Counted from the stretch's first letter, positions 16,506 to 24,560 are shown. The stretch: 45,956 nucleotides of DNA from JBIOWF01 sp044868295 (GCA_044868295.1 JBIOWF010000033.1:1-45956); one strand, 5' to 3'. Program-made: numbers and translations. The notes: generated by a model from the sequence alone, not told the origin.

Positions 16506-16757
16506 CTACTGGATCACGAGTTGAGTGTCGGTCAAAGAGTGGGATACCTCGATTACGTGGTCACCGTGGGCGCGGTGCCATCCGTGGTCCGTCCAGCTTT
16601 CATACGCCCGCGCGGGGATCTCGATCAATGCCTCGGTCGTCGCGCCCGGTGCGGCCTCGGCTACCGCGGAACCGGCCAGCCAGCGCCTGGGCCGCTCGGC
16701 GTCCTCAACCACAGGGCGCAGGTAGACCTGTAGCATCTCGCAGGCCAGATGGACGCT
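16506..16757 (-). pseudogene. GH3 beta-glycosidase remnant (C-terminal Fn3-like domain only)
   Basis: On the minus strand the last ~83 codons before the TAG at 16506 encode a fibronectin-III-like domain of the kind that ends GH3 beta-glucosidases (LQVYLRPVVEDAERPRRWL, then an APGATTEALIEIPARA strand and a final WHRAHGDHVIEVSHS). The catalytic GH3 domains and a start are absent. Family resemblance fades at about 16757-16790, where a LacI remnant begins on the other strand. I infer a deletion that removed the 5' parts of both genes. Exact family assignment is from memory of the domain pattern. Confidence 0.6.
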
Positions 16758-16800
16758 CCGCCGCGTAGAATCGCCTCGCGCCAGCGGAAAGGGGGCCTCC

Positions 16801-17106
16801 TCGACCCCGCGCCCGACCGCCATCTTCGTCGGGGCCGACCAGGCGGCCTTCGGCGCGCTCGCCGCCGTGCACGAGGCCGGACTGTCGGTCCCGGGTGAGA
16901 TCTCAATCGCCGGGTATGACAACACCCCTCTGGCCGCCCTGCCCAACATCACGTTGACCAGCGTCGACCAGGACGGGGCCGTCATGGGCCGCACTGCGGG
17001 CCGGCTCCTGCTCGAACGCATCGAAGGTCGCACGTCGGCCATGCGCTTCTCTGTCACCCCGAGCCTGGTCGTGCGCGGCTCCACCGCCCCGCTCCCGGCG
17101 TCGTGA
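16801..17106 (+). pseudogene. LacI-family regulator remnant (C-terminal ligand-binding part only)
   Basis: From about 16801 the plus strand encodes PRPTAIFVGADQAAFGAL, VPGEISIAGYDNTPLAAL, ITLTSVDQDGAVMGRTAG and LVVRGSTAPLPAS. These are the last third of a LacI/GalR regulator's periplasmic-binding-like domain. The DNA-binding helix-turn-helix and the first half of the core are missing and no sensible start is present. It lies back to back with the GH3 remnant, consistent with a former divergent regulator/glycosidase pair. Confidence 0.75.
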
Positions 17107-17155
17107 TCAGGGTCTCTCGTGGATCACGACCGTGACCTCATCCGGGGTTGAGGAA

Positions 17156-18166
17156 CTAGTCTCTGACGGCGCGAGGGGGCGCGGTGGTGCCGCGGACCAC
17201 GAGTCTGGCGTCGAGCACGAGTTCCCGGGACGGCAGGGTTCGGTCGTCCAGGCGTTCTATCGCGGACCGTACGGCGAGTTCGGCCATCGTGTCGGCGTCC
17301 TGCCGCACGGTCGTGAGGTTGATGTGCGAGAGATGGGCCATGTGGCTGTCGTCGTAGCCGACCACCGAGATGTCCTTGGGTACGCGCACGCCCGCGAGGC
17401 TGAGCGCGTGCATGAGGCCCATCGCGCAGCAGTCGTTGCCGGCGAGCACCGCCGTCGGCAGCCGGTCCTCGCTGAGTAAGGTCTCCCCCGCTCTCACGCC
17501 GGACTCCTCCGTGTGGTCCCCGGAGAGGACCCGCTCCGCCAACCCGTGCCGGCGCATGGCCGCACGGTACGCGCGGCGCCGGTCGGCGGACCCCGGGCCG
17601 CTGCCGCCGTCGATGTGCACGATCGCTCGATGCCCGAGCGCGAACAGATGGTCCATGGCCTGCCGCACGCCCTTGTTCTCGGCGGTGTGCACGGTGCCGA
17701 CACTCTTGGCGGGCACGCGCCGGCCGACCACGACCATGGGGGTGTGGGCCGCCACCTCGGCCAGGTATTTCGCGTCCGCCTTGGGGCCGAGCAGGATCAA
17801 GGCCTCGCAGCGATGTCCCAGCAACGCCTCCACGACCTTCCGCTCGTCCCGGGCCGGCCCCAGCGCGCTCAGCAGAACCTCGTAGCCGAGCCGTTCGGCC
17901 TCGGCGTAGATCGCCTCGACGAGGTCGGCGTGGAACGCGTTGCGTACGTTGATCATCACGCCGAGCACCATGCTGCGGTTCCGAGCGAGGAGTCGCGCGG
18001 CGTTGTCGGGCCGGTAGCCGAGTTCGTCGGCGGCGCGCAGGACCCGCTCGCGTGTCTCCATGCCGGCGCCGGGCTCGTTGCGGAACACCAAGGACACGAG
18101 TGCCCGCGAAACGCCCACTCGCGCCGCGACATCGGCCATGGTGGGCCGCTTGGCCCTCGCGTCCAA
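17156..18166 (-). CDS. LacI-family transcriptional repressor
   Basis: A complete 336-residue LacI/GalR regulator. Residues about 8-55 form the helix-turn-helix and hinge (PTMADVAARVGVSRALVSLV, ELGYRPDNAARLLA); the rest is the sugar-binding core, ending DARLVVRGTTAPPRA. I start at the TTG at 18166 because AAGGAGG is five bases upstream; an ATG at 18214 is possible but lacks a ribosome site. A promoter with operator-like inverted repeats lies in the divergent intergenic region, so it probably controlled the now-degraded plus-strand sugar genes. The effector is unknown. Confidence 0.88.
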   Translation of the reverse strand: MDARAKRPTMADVAARVGVSRALVSLVFRNEPGAGMETRERVLRAADELGYRPDNAARLLARNRSMVLGVMINVRNAFHADLVEAIYAEAERLGYEVLLSALGPARDERKVVEALLGHRCEALILLGPKADAKYLAEVAAHTPMVVVGRRVPAKSVGTVHTAENKGVRQAMDHLFALGHRAIVHIDGGSGPGSADRRRAYRAAMRRHGLAERVLSGDHTEESGVRAGETLLSEDRLPTAVLAGNDCCAMGLMHALSLAGVRVPKDISVVGYDDSHMAHLSHINLTTVRQDADTMAELAVRSAIERLDDRTLPSRELVLDARLVVRGTTAPPRAVRD

Positions 18167-18207
18167 CGTTCCTCCTTCGCGTGATGTGCGCAGGACGTTT
18201 CCAGGTG

Positions 18208-18236
18208 TTGACATCCGGTGTGGCGGACCTGATGGT
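18208..18236 (+). promoter_or_regulatory. Plus-strand promoter divergent from lacI
   Basis: A perfect -35 TTGACA (18208-18213) is followed after 17 bases by GATGGT (18231-18236), a weak -10. Transcription would begin at about 18243, right at the inverted repeats, and run into the ATG at 18284, which has AGGAGG at 18272-18277. Confidence 0.5.
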
Positions 18237-18243
18237 AGCAGGA

Positions 18244-18270
18244 ACTAGAGCGCGCTAGTGGATCGCTCTA
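18244..18270. promoter_or_regulatory. Operator-like inverted repeats at the promoter start site
   Basis: Two overlapping inverted repeats: ACTAG-(6)-CTAGT at 18244-18259, enclosing the CG-centred AGCGCGCT typical of LacI-family operators, and TAGAGCG-(11)-CGCTCTA at 18246-18270. Their place just after the -10 is ideal for repression by the adjacent LacI protein. Confidence 0.5.
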
Positions 18271-18283
18271 TAGGAGGTTCCGC

Positions 18284-18440
18284 ATGAATGGTCGGTTCGT
18301 CAGCAGGCTCATCTCAAAGGTGTAGCGGCCGGCGGCGCAGATGTGTGTGCCGTACTCGACCGTGATTTCCATCATTTGTCACACGCGATGCGCTCCACGA
18401 TGAGCGGCGTCGCACACTTGACCTCGTCGAGCAGCCGCGC
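18284..18440. other. Fragmentary coding-like segment, gene unidentified
   Basis: The plus strand has an ATG at 18284 with an excellent AGGAGG but only 13 codons (MNGRFVSRLISKV) before TAG. The minus strand has two short coding-like frames overlapping TGATG: one ending ACDK at 18372, and one starting at 18372 (MMEITVEYGTHICAAGRYTF) that stops after about 33 codons. I cannot name either. The segment lies between the lacI promoter and an isomerase remnant and looks like rearranged debris. Confidence 0.35.
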
Positions 18441-18444
18441 TTCC

Positions 18445-18717
18445 TCGGCCATTCACCTGCATGTCGCCGACTCCTTCGACCATCGGGCATCGTCGGGCCT
18501 GCGCTACATCGTCAACCCGCCCGGGTCGACCGTGCGGATCCACCAGCATCTCGACATCGGCCAAGGCGAGGTGAACTGGGACGAGCTCTTCGACACCCTC
18601 GGCCGCCTCCGCTTCGACGGCACCATGACCGCGTGCGTCTTCGCCTGGGAGGACCGGGCACGGGAATCGAGCGTGTTCATGCGGCGGGAAATGGCCAAGC
18701 GGACGGCCTCGTGGTGA
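18445..18717 (+). pseudogene. Sugar-phosphate isomerase/epimerase remnant (C-terminal end)
   Basis: Codons from about 18445 to the stop at 18717 encode HLHVADSFDHRASSGLRYIV, then HQHLDIGQGEVNWDELFDTL and FDGTMTACVFAWEDRARESS. This is the C-terminal quarter of a xylose-isomerase-like TIM-barrel protein of the IolE/IolH type (metal-binding His and Glu region). The N-terminal three quarters are missing; an ATG at 18343 opens the frame but the residues after it show no family pattern. It probably belonged to the operon controlled by the neighbouring LacI. Confidence 0.65.
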
Positions 18718-18832
18718 GCCCGAACTCCAGGGTGGAGGTGACGGCCTCGCGGCCCGCCTCCGTTTCCTGAGTGGATTCCCGCTTCTCCATCCCACTCCCG
18801 TGGGGGGCGCGGCAGGAGGCGGAAGCCCTCAA

Positions 18833-18846
18833 TGGACCAACGTCCC
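18833..18846. promoter_or_regulatory. DosR/DevR-like palindrome upstream of the flavodoxin gene
   Basis: TGGACCAACGTCCC, with arms GGAC/GTCC around a 4-base centre, lies 86 bases before the start at 18932. It matches nine of the ten arm positions of the mycobacterial DosR core GGGAC-N4-GTCCC. The regulator itself is not in the window. Confidence 0.4.
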
Positions 18847-18931
18847 GTTCACCGGGGCCGTGCGCCCCTGTCTGCCCATCGCCGTACAGCCCAGGCTGAT
18901 GTCGAAGCTCACGTGGAGAGAGGTGACGGAA

Positions 18932-19429
18932 ATGACGAAGGTGCTGGTGGCCTACGGCTCCGAGCGAGGCGCCACAGCCGAGATCGCCGGATGGATCGCC
19001 GACGCCCTGACGCGCTTTGGACTTGAGGTGGAGATCAAGGCCGCAGACTCGGTCGAGGACGTCACACCGTACGACGCCGTGGTCCTCGGTGGAGCGCTCT
19101 ACAACGCGCGCTGGCACAAGGACGCGCGACGGTTCGCCCGCCGCCACGCCGGGGACGTGTGCGGGAAAGCCGTGTGGCTGTTCAGCAGTGGTCCGCTCGA
19201 CCGGTCTGCGGACGACACCGCCATCCCCCTGGTCCGCAACGTTCTGAAGGCGTCGGTCGCTCTCGGGTCACGCGGGCACAGGACCTTCGGCGGATGTCTG
19301 GCCGCGGACGCCAAGGGCTTCATCGCCTCCATGGTGGCCCAAACCCGCGCGGGTGACTACCGCGACCCGCAGCAGGTCCGGGACTGGGCCGGGGAGATAG
19401 CTGCCGAGCTGACGGCAGTACCCGTCTGA
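18932..19429 (+). CDS. Flavodoxin-domain protein (HemG-like)
   Basis: A 165-residue flavodoxin-like protein. VAYGSERGATAEIAGWIADA is the FMN phosphate-binding loop, and VVLGGALYNARWHKDARRF resembles the segment found in menaquinone-dependent protoporphyrinogen dehydrogenase (HemG) and related flavodoxin_5 proteins. In actinobacteria such proteins occur as stand-alone stress or redox proteins, so a true HemG role is not assured. The ATG at 18932 follows GAGAGGTGA. It is intact amid degraded neighbours and is followed by a universal stress protein remnant. Confidence 0.82.
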   Translation: MTKVLVAYGSERGATAEIAGWIADALTRFGLEVEIKAADSVEDVTPYDAVVLGGALYNARWHKDARRFARRHAGDVCGKAVWLFSSGPLDRSADDTAIPLVRNVLKASVALGSRGHRTFGGCLAADAKGFIASMVAQTRAGDYRDPQQVRDWAGEIAAELTAVPV

Positions 19430-19469
19430 TGCACCCGTCTGATGGAGGCACAAGGTCCCATCTGACCCG

Positions 19470-19745
19470 GGTCCAGCGGCCCTTACGGCCACCCGCCAGG
19501 AGCGGGCCGTACCCGCGCTGCTCGGACACTCTGCGGGGGCCGAACTGCTCGTCCTCGGGTCCCGTGGGGCGGTCGGCGGGGACGCGTACGTCGGCGCGAT
19601 CTTGCGTGCCTGCCTCGCGCACGCTGCCTGCCCGGTCGTCGCGGTGACCGCCGATCAGCAGGATCGTGCGCTGGGATCCCCGGAGATGCCCTCGGAAGCC
19701 GTCTCCCCGGCCATGCGGGAACCGGTACGCGCCGCACTGGCGTGA
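19470..19745 (+). pseudogene. Universal stress protein remnant (C-terminal half)
   Basis: The frame to the TGA at 19745 reads ERAVPALLGHSAGAELLVLG, SRGAVGGDAYVGAILRACLA and HAACPVVAVTADQ. This is the ATP-binding C-terminal pattern (G-x2-G-x9-G-S type) of UspA proteins. No start codon or N-terminal domain precedes it; the sequence before about 19490 has no resemblance. USPs commonly accompany flavodoxin and dormancy genes in actinobacteria. Confidence 0.65.
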
Positions 19746-19859
19746 GAGATCAGTCTTCCGTGGTACTTGTCGGCGAAGAAAACGGTGGCCGGAGGTTGTT
19801 GAACCAGGCTCGACACGCTGCGCCGCCGGGGAACCACGTAGATCCATCGGGGGTACACC

Positions 19860-20744
19860 ATGAAGCGCACCATCACTGTCATCGGGGTCGGCGCCGCTCT
19901 CGTGCTCGGGCTGGCGGCCGGGAACCCCGGAACGTCCGCGGGGGACTCTCACGCCCAAATCAAGATCGGAATGTCGCTCTCCACGCTCAACAACCCCTTC
20001 TTCGTCACGCTGCGCAAAGGCGCTCAGGACGAGGCGGCCAGGCAGGGGGTCAGCCTGACCGTCACCGACGCGCAGAACGACGCGGCGCAACAGGTGAACC
20101 AGGTGCAGAACTTCACCAGCCAGAGCATGAAGGCGATCATCCTCAATCCGGTCGACTCCGACGCCGCCGCGCCGGCCGTGAAGATCGCGGAGCGGGCCGG
20201 CATTCCCGTGATCGCCGCCGACCGGGGTGTCAACAACGCGACCGTGGCGCAGACCGTGGCCTCCGACAACGTCACCGGCGGAAAGCTGGCCGCGGACGAG
20301 CTGGCCAAGCTCATGGGCCAGAAGGGGAAGGTGGCCGTTCTCCAGGGAGTGCCCGGCACCTCCGCTTCCCGCGACCGCGGGCAGGGCTTCGCCGAGGGCA
20401 TCAAGGCGTACCCGAACATCCAGGTGGTCGCCCAGCAGCCCGCCGACTTCGACCGCACCAAGGGCCTTGACGTCATGACGAACATGCTCCAGCCCAACCC
20501 GGACATCACGGGCGTGTTCGCGGAGAACGACGAGATGGCCCTCGGCGCGATCAAGGCCTTGGGCGCCAAGGCGGGCAAGGCGGTCAAGGCGGTCAAGGCG
20601 GTCAAGGTGGTCGGCTTCGACGGCACACCCGACGCCCTCAAGGCCATCAAGGAGGGCACGATGAACGCGAGTGTCGCTCAGCAGCCGCAACTGATCGGGC
20701 GGCAGTCGGTGCAGGGCGCCGTCAAGGCGGCCAGGGGCGAGTAG
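19860..20744 (+). pseudogene. Sugar ABC transporter substrate-binding protein, prematurely terminated
   Basis: A ribose-binding-protein-like (Peripla_BP_4) protein: IGMSLSTLNNPFFVTLRKGA, NFTSQSMKAIILNPVDSDAA, ASDNVTGGKLAADELAK and VFAENDEMALGAIKAL. An in-frame TAG at 20742 ends it after AARGE. The same frame then continues for 23 codons with the expected family ending IPATVAVPVKVATKDNLAEF to a TGA at 20814. One base change (Lys AAG to TAG) would explain this. The signal peptide ends LGLAAGNPG, where homologues have a lipobox cysteine. No permease or ATPase genes are adjacent. It may still fold, but I judge it decaying. Confidence 0.75.
20577..20612 (+). repeat. 9-bp tandem repeat in the binding-protein gene
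   Basis: AAGGCGGTC occurs three times, then AAGGTGGTC, encoding KAVKAVKAVKVV at the strand before GFDGTPDAL. Homologues have a single unit here (for example KAGKVKVVGFDG-like). Confidence 0.9.
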
Positions 20745-20831
20745 ATCCCCGCCACCGTGGCCGTGCCCGTGAAGGTCGCCACCAAGGACAACCTCGCCGA
20801 GTTCACGACCTCCTGACCACCGCCTTGAGTG

Positions 20832-21953
20832 TCAGGCGAGCAGCTCCCACCAGCCGTCCACCGCGGGGGAGTCGTCGACGTCGACGCCCTCGCCGGGGCG
20901 GGGGACGGCGATCCGCACGTCGCGGGCCTTGGCTTCCTGCCACAGCCGGTCGACGGGCTCCCCCCACGGGTGCAGGGCGAGGGTGAACGTCGCCCAGTGC
21001 ACGGGGAGCATCAGCCCACCGCCGAGGTCGATGTGCGCGTTGACCGCCTCTTCCGGGTTCATGTGGATGTCGGGCCAGGCCGGGCTGTAGGCGCCGATCG
21101 GCATCAGGGTCAGGTCGAACGGTCCGTGCGCGGCGCCGATCCCCGCGTAGCCCTCGAAATAGCCGGAATCTCCCGCGTAGAAGACCCGCCGAGTCGTGCC
21201 GGCGACCACCCAGGAGCCCCACAGCGTGTCGTTGCGGGAGAAGGTCCGCCCGGAGAAGTGCCGTGCGGCGGTGGCGATGAAACGCAGCCCCGCGACCTGC
21301 GCTTCCTCGTCCCAGTCGAGCTCGATGATCCGTTCCTGCGGCACGCCCCACTTCTCCAGGTGGGCGCCGATGCCCAGCGGCACGAGGAACGGCGCCGACT
21401 GGAGGCGGGTGAGCGTGCGTACCGTCGCCAGATCGAGGTGGTCATAGTGGTCGTGCGAGATCACGATCGCGTCGACGGGCGGGAGTTCGCTGAGCGTCAC
21501 CGGCAGCGGATGCAGCCGTTTGGGACCGACGAGCTGCGAGGGCGAGACCCGCTTGCTCCACACCGGATCGAAGAGGACACGTCGCCCTTCGATCTCGACG
21601 AGCGTCGAGGCGTGGCCGTACCAGACGGCCCGGAGACCGGTCGGCGAGAGTGCTCCGGACGGCGGAGTCAGCAGGGGCACCGGGCCGGACGGGCGGCGCT
21701 CGTCGCGCTCCTTCAGCAGCTCACCGAGGAGGTTCGGAGGCGGGGCCGGGGGGACGTTCGTGTCGACGGGCATGGGGTTGTAGAAGGCCCCGCCCTTGAA
21801 CTGCGTTGATCGCCGCATGCGCGCGGCCCGCTCCGCGCCGGAGTTCAACGGCCGCGCACCCAGCTCCGCCGGTATGTCACGCAGCGCCCATCCGGCCGCC
21901 GCCGCGGCGGCCCCACCGGCGAGAATCCGCCGCAACGTTCGGCTTGTCGTCAT
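20832..21953 (-). CDS. MBL-fold metal-dependent hydrolase (NAPE-PLD/UlaG-like)
   Basis: A 373-residue metallo-beta-lactamase-fold protein. The metal motif is SHDHYDHLD, with further ligands in ARHFSGR, YAGDSGYFEGY and LPVHWATF; this is the pattern of the N-acyl-phosphatidylethanolamine phospholipase D-like branch. The N-terminus (RRILAGGAAAAAAGWAL) is a hydrophobic segment after basic residues, so it is probably exported or membrane-anchored. The substrate is unknown. It is divergent from the RpiR gene and convergent with the sugar-binding-protein relic. Confidence 0.85.
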   Translation of the reverse strand: MTTSRTLRRILAGGAAAAAAGWALRDIPAELGARPLNSGAERAARMRRSTQFKGGAFYNPMPVDTNVPPAPPPNLLGELLKERDERRPSGPVPLLTPPSGALSPTGLRAVWYGHASTLVEIEGRRVLFDPVWSKRVSPSQLVGPKRLHPLPVTLSELPPVDAIVISHDHYDHLDLATVRTLTRLQSAPFLVPLGIGAHLEKWGVPQERIIELDWDEEAQVAGLRFIATAARHFSGRTFSRNDTLWGSWVVAGTTRRVFYAGDSGYFEGYAGIGAAHGPFDLTLMPIGAYSPAWPDIHMNPEEAVNAHIDLGGGLMLPVHWATFTLALHPWGEPVDRLWQEAKARDVRIAVPRPGEGVDVDDSPAVDGWWELLA

Positions 21954-22028
21954 TCACCCACGCTCCCGAATTTGGTTCCACTCGTGGAACTGATCTCACC
22001 ATCGACGGTGTTCCCGCTCAGGAGATAT

Positions 22029-22038
22029 ATCGCGATAG
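22029..22038. promoter_or_regulatory. Palindrome between the MBL hydrolase and rpiR genes
   Basis: TATCGCGATA is a perfect 10-bp palindrome in the 189-base divergent intergenic region, 75 bases from one gene and 105 from the other. It may be an operator, but such short palindromes can occur by chance. Confidence 0.3.
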
Positions 22039-22142
22039 GCGAAATCCTTCGGGGTCGTCAGCGGGTTCCGAATGGCGGCCCTGAAGCGGCCCCGCACCCA
22101 ACATGTACCTTGCACCCAAACGTGATGTGAGGAGAGCAGGAC

Positions 22143-23006
22143 ATGACTGCCGAAACTGACGCGACCGCGAGTTCCAGCGTCGCGGAGCGGGTCCGCAGCC
22201 GGATGGGGCAGCTCTCGGCCGGCGAGCGAAAGGTGGCACGGGCCCTCCTGGCGCACTATCCGTCGGCCGGTCTGGGATCGACCCACGAGCTCGCGCAGCG
22301 CGCCGGCGTCAGCGCCCCGACCGTCGTCAGGTTCGTCGCTCATATGGAGTTCGACGGCTACAAGGAGTTCCAGCAGGCCCTCCGCGACGAGGTCCAGGAG
22401 CGCAGGGCCTCACCCCTGACGATCCCGCAACGCATCACCAGGGATGACCTTCGCGCGGTCTCCACTCAGGTCTTCACGTATGCCGTCGAACAGACCTACG
22501 CGTCGCTCCCCGACGAAGAGCTGGACAAGGCCGTCGATCTGCTCGCGGACACCGGCAGGCGCGTCACCTGCTTCGGCGGCCGCTATTCGCACCTGCTCGC
22601 CACCTACTTCGACCTGCATCTGCGCCAGTTGCGGCCCGGGACGACCGTGCACTCGCAGACGCCGACACACCACTCGGGTTTCCTGCTCGACGTCGGCAGG
22701 CGCGACGTCTGCGTGGTCTTCGACTTCCGCCGATACCAGCGTGACGTGGTCGACCTGGCGATCCACGCGCACGAAAGGGGCGCCAAGATCCTGCTTGTCA
22801 CCGACCCGTGGCTCTCGCCGGTGGCCGAGGTGGCCGACCTCGTCCTGCCGGTCCGGGTCGACGGTCCGAGCCCCTTCGACTCGCTCGTTCCGGCCACGGC
22901 CGTCGTCGAGTCGCTGGTGGCCGGTGTGCTGGCCAGGATCGGAAATCAGGCGGACGCCAGGATCAGGCAGGCCGACGAGCTGACCCGGAACGTCACGCTT
23001 GACTGA
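22143..23006 (+). CDS. MurR/RpiR-family transcriptional regulator
   Basis: A 287-residue regulator with an N-terminal HTH_6 domain (residues about 12-85: MGQLSAGERKVARALLAHYP, LAQRAGVSAPTVVRFVAHME) and a C-terminal SIS domain (about 130-270: VTCFGGRYSHLLATYFDLHL) expected to bind a phosphosugar or related effector. ATG at 22143 follows GAGGAGAG. It immediately precedes the permease operon, and the SIS domain of this type is also seen in regulators of amino-acid and amine catabolism, so it probably controls the genes downstream. Confidence 0.87.
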   Translation: MTAETDATASSSVAERVRSRMGQLSAGERKVARALLAHYPSAGLGSTHELAQRAGVSAPTVVRFVAHMEFDGYKEFQQALRDEVQERRASPLTIPQRITRDDLRAVSTQVFTYAVEQTYASLPDEELDKAVDLLADTGRRVTCFGGRYSHLLATYFDLHLRQLRPGTTVHSQTPTHHSGFLLDVGRRDVCVVFDFRRYQRDVVDLAIHAHERGAKILLVTDPWLSPVAEVADLVLPVRVDGPSPFDSLVPATAVVESLVAGVLARIGNQADARIRQADELTRNVTLD

Positions 23007-23010
23007 ACTG

Positions 23011-23059
23011 TTTCAAAATTTGCCATTGACATGTAGATGAAATGAATGTTTCGTATAGC
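23011..23059 (+). promoter_or_regulatory. Promoter/operator region of the permease operon
   Basis: In an AT-rich island (unusual for this genome) TTGACA is at 23026-23031 and TATAGC at 23054-23059. The 22-base spacing is too long for a standard pair, so one element may be fortuitous. TTTCA (23011-23015) and TGAAA (23038-23042) form an inverted pair, and GAAA-TGAATG-TTTC overlaps it. These are candidate RpiR binding sites. Confidence 0.4.
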
Positions 23060-23099
23060 CACGCTGTGCTGTCCCCCCTTTTCATCAGGAGCCCGCGCC

Positions 23100-24560
23100 A
23101 TGGCCGATCACACACCACGCAAACTGCGCCTCTGGGAAGCCCTCGCCCTATCCGTCGGCCTGATGGGGCCGACGCTGGCCATGGGCCTCAACGGTCCCGG
23201 CGTCGCCGCCACCGTCGGCAAGGCCGTCCCGCTCGTCTTCGTACTCGGCCTCGTCGGCGTCGCCCTCGTCGGCTACGGCTTCTGGCGGCTGACCCAGCAC
23301 TTCAACCACGCCGGCTCCGTCTACGCGCTCGCCGGCGCCACCATGGGACCGCGCGCCGGCTTCTTCGGCGGCTTCGCCCTCCTCGGGACCTATCTGCTCT
23401 TCCTGACCTGCACCCAGGCGGCCACCGCGGTCTTCGCGCACGCCTTCCTCAAGGCGCTCGGCGTCGACAACAGCGGCCCATGGATCGCCGCCGCCGTCCT
23501 CGCGGCGGTCGGCGTCACGATCCTCAACTCGCGTGACACCCGCGTCACCGCCCGGATGCTGCTGATGATCGAGGGCGTCGGCATCCTCGCCATGCTCGTG
23601 CTCGCCGCGGTGGTCGTCGGCGGCTCCGCGTTCGGCTCGGGTGGCGTCACCGCGCACGGCGCGGGCCGCGGACTCGATCTCTCCACGTTCACATCGGGCG
23701 GCACGACATTCGGCGCGATCATGACCGCCACCGTGTTCGCGTTCCTGTCCTGGGCCGGTTTCGAGGCCTGCGCCTCACTGGGGGAGGAGACCGACAATCC
23801 CCGGCGCAACATCCCGCGCGCTCTCGTCGGCAGCGTGGTGCTCACCGGCGTGCTCTACGTCGTGATGATGTTCGCCGAGACGATCGGATTCGGCACGGAC
23901 CAGGCCGGTGTCGACGCCTTCGCCGGGGCCGAGTCGCCGCTGTCCACGCTGTCCGAGCGCTACATCGGCACCTGGTTCGCCCTCGTCGTCGCCTTCACCG
24001 CGGTGGCGTCGGCGTTCGCGAGCTCGTTGTCCTCGTCCGCCGCCGCGTCCCGCATGCTCTTCGCGCTCTCCCGCGACGGTTTCGGGCCGAAGGCCCTCTC
24101 ACGCGTCGATCCCGCCACCGGCTCTCCCCGCGTCGCCCTCGTCACGGTCGGCGTCGGCACACTCGCCCTCGACGTCATCGTCTGGGCGGCCGGCGTGGAC
24201 GCCTTCGACGCCTACTACTGGTTCGCCACGCTCGGCGTGCTGTGCATCCTCGTCGCGTACGCCGTGGCCGGGGCGGGTGTCATCGCCTTCACCTTCTCCG
24301 GCCGCTCGGCCATCCCGCGCTGGGAGGCCGTGCTGCCGACGGCCGGCATCGCGTACCTCCTCTTCGTCTTTTACAAGCAGTCGTCCGGTCAGGAGGCGCC
24401 GTACTCGTACTTCCCGTGGATCGCGGGCGCCTGGTGCCTGCTCGGCGTCGTGGTGATCGTCGCCGCGCCCGCCCTCGCCCGTCGCATCGGCGAGCGGCTC
24501 ACCGCCGAACTCACCGGAACCGGCGGCGATGTGGCCGAGCGGGTCGAGACTCCCCGATGA
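23100..24560 (+). CDS. APC-superfamily amino acid/amine permease
   Basis: A 486-residue integral membrane protein with about 12 hydrophobic segments and APC-family features (LRLWEALALSVGLMGPTLAM; FLSWAGFEACASLGEET, the conserved GFE region; FAEASRMLFALSRDG-like AAASRMLFALSRDGF). It probably imports an amino acid or amine. I start at the ATG at 23100, preceded by GGAGCCCGCGCC; an upstream ATG at 23046 overlaps the promoter region. The stop overlaps the next start (ATGA), so it heads a translationally coupled operon. Confidence 0.9.
   Translation: MADHTPRKLRLWEALALSVGLMGPTLAMGLNGPGVAATVGKAVPLVFVLGLVGVALVGYGFWRLTQHFNHAGSVYALAGATMGPRAGFFGGFALLGTYLLFLTCTQAATAVFAHAFLKALGVDNSGPWIAAAVLAAVGVTILNSRDTRVTARMLLMIEGVGILAMLVLAAVVVGGSAFGSGGVTAHGAGRGLDLSTFTSGGTTFGAIMTATVFAFLSWAGFEACASLGEETDNPRRNIPRALVGSVVLTGVLYVVMMFAETIGFGTDQAGVDAFAGAESPLSTLSERYIGTWFALVVAFTAVASAFASSLSSSAAASRMLFALSRDGFGPKALSRVDPATGSPRVALVTVGVGTLALDVIVWAAGVDAFDAYYWFATLGVLCILVAYAVAGAGVIAFTFSGRSAIPRWEAVLPTAGIAYLLFVFYKQSSGQEAPYSYFPWIAGAWCLLGVVVIVAAPALARRIGERLTAELTGTGGDVAERVETPR

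Noticed and set aside
18379..18795. Minus-strand open frame opposite the isomerase remnant
   Set aside because: Composition is that of an antisense shadow, and the plus strand carries a recognisable family C-terminus.
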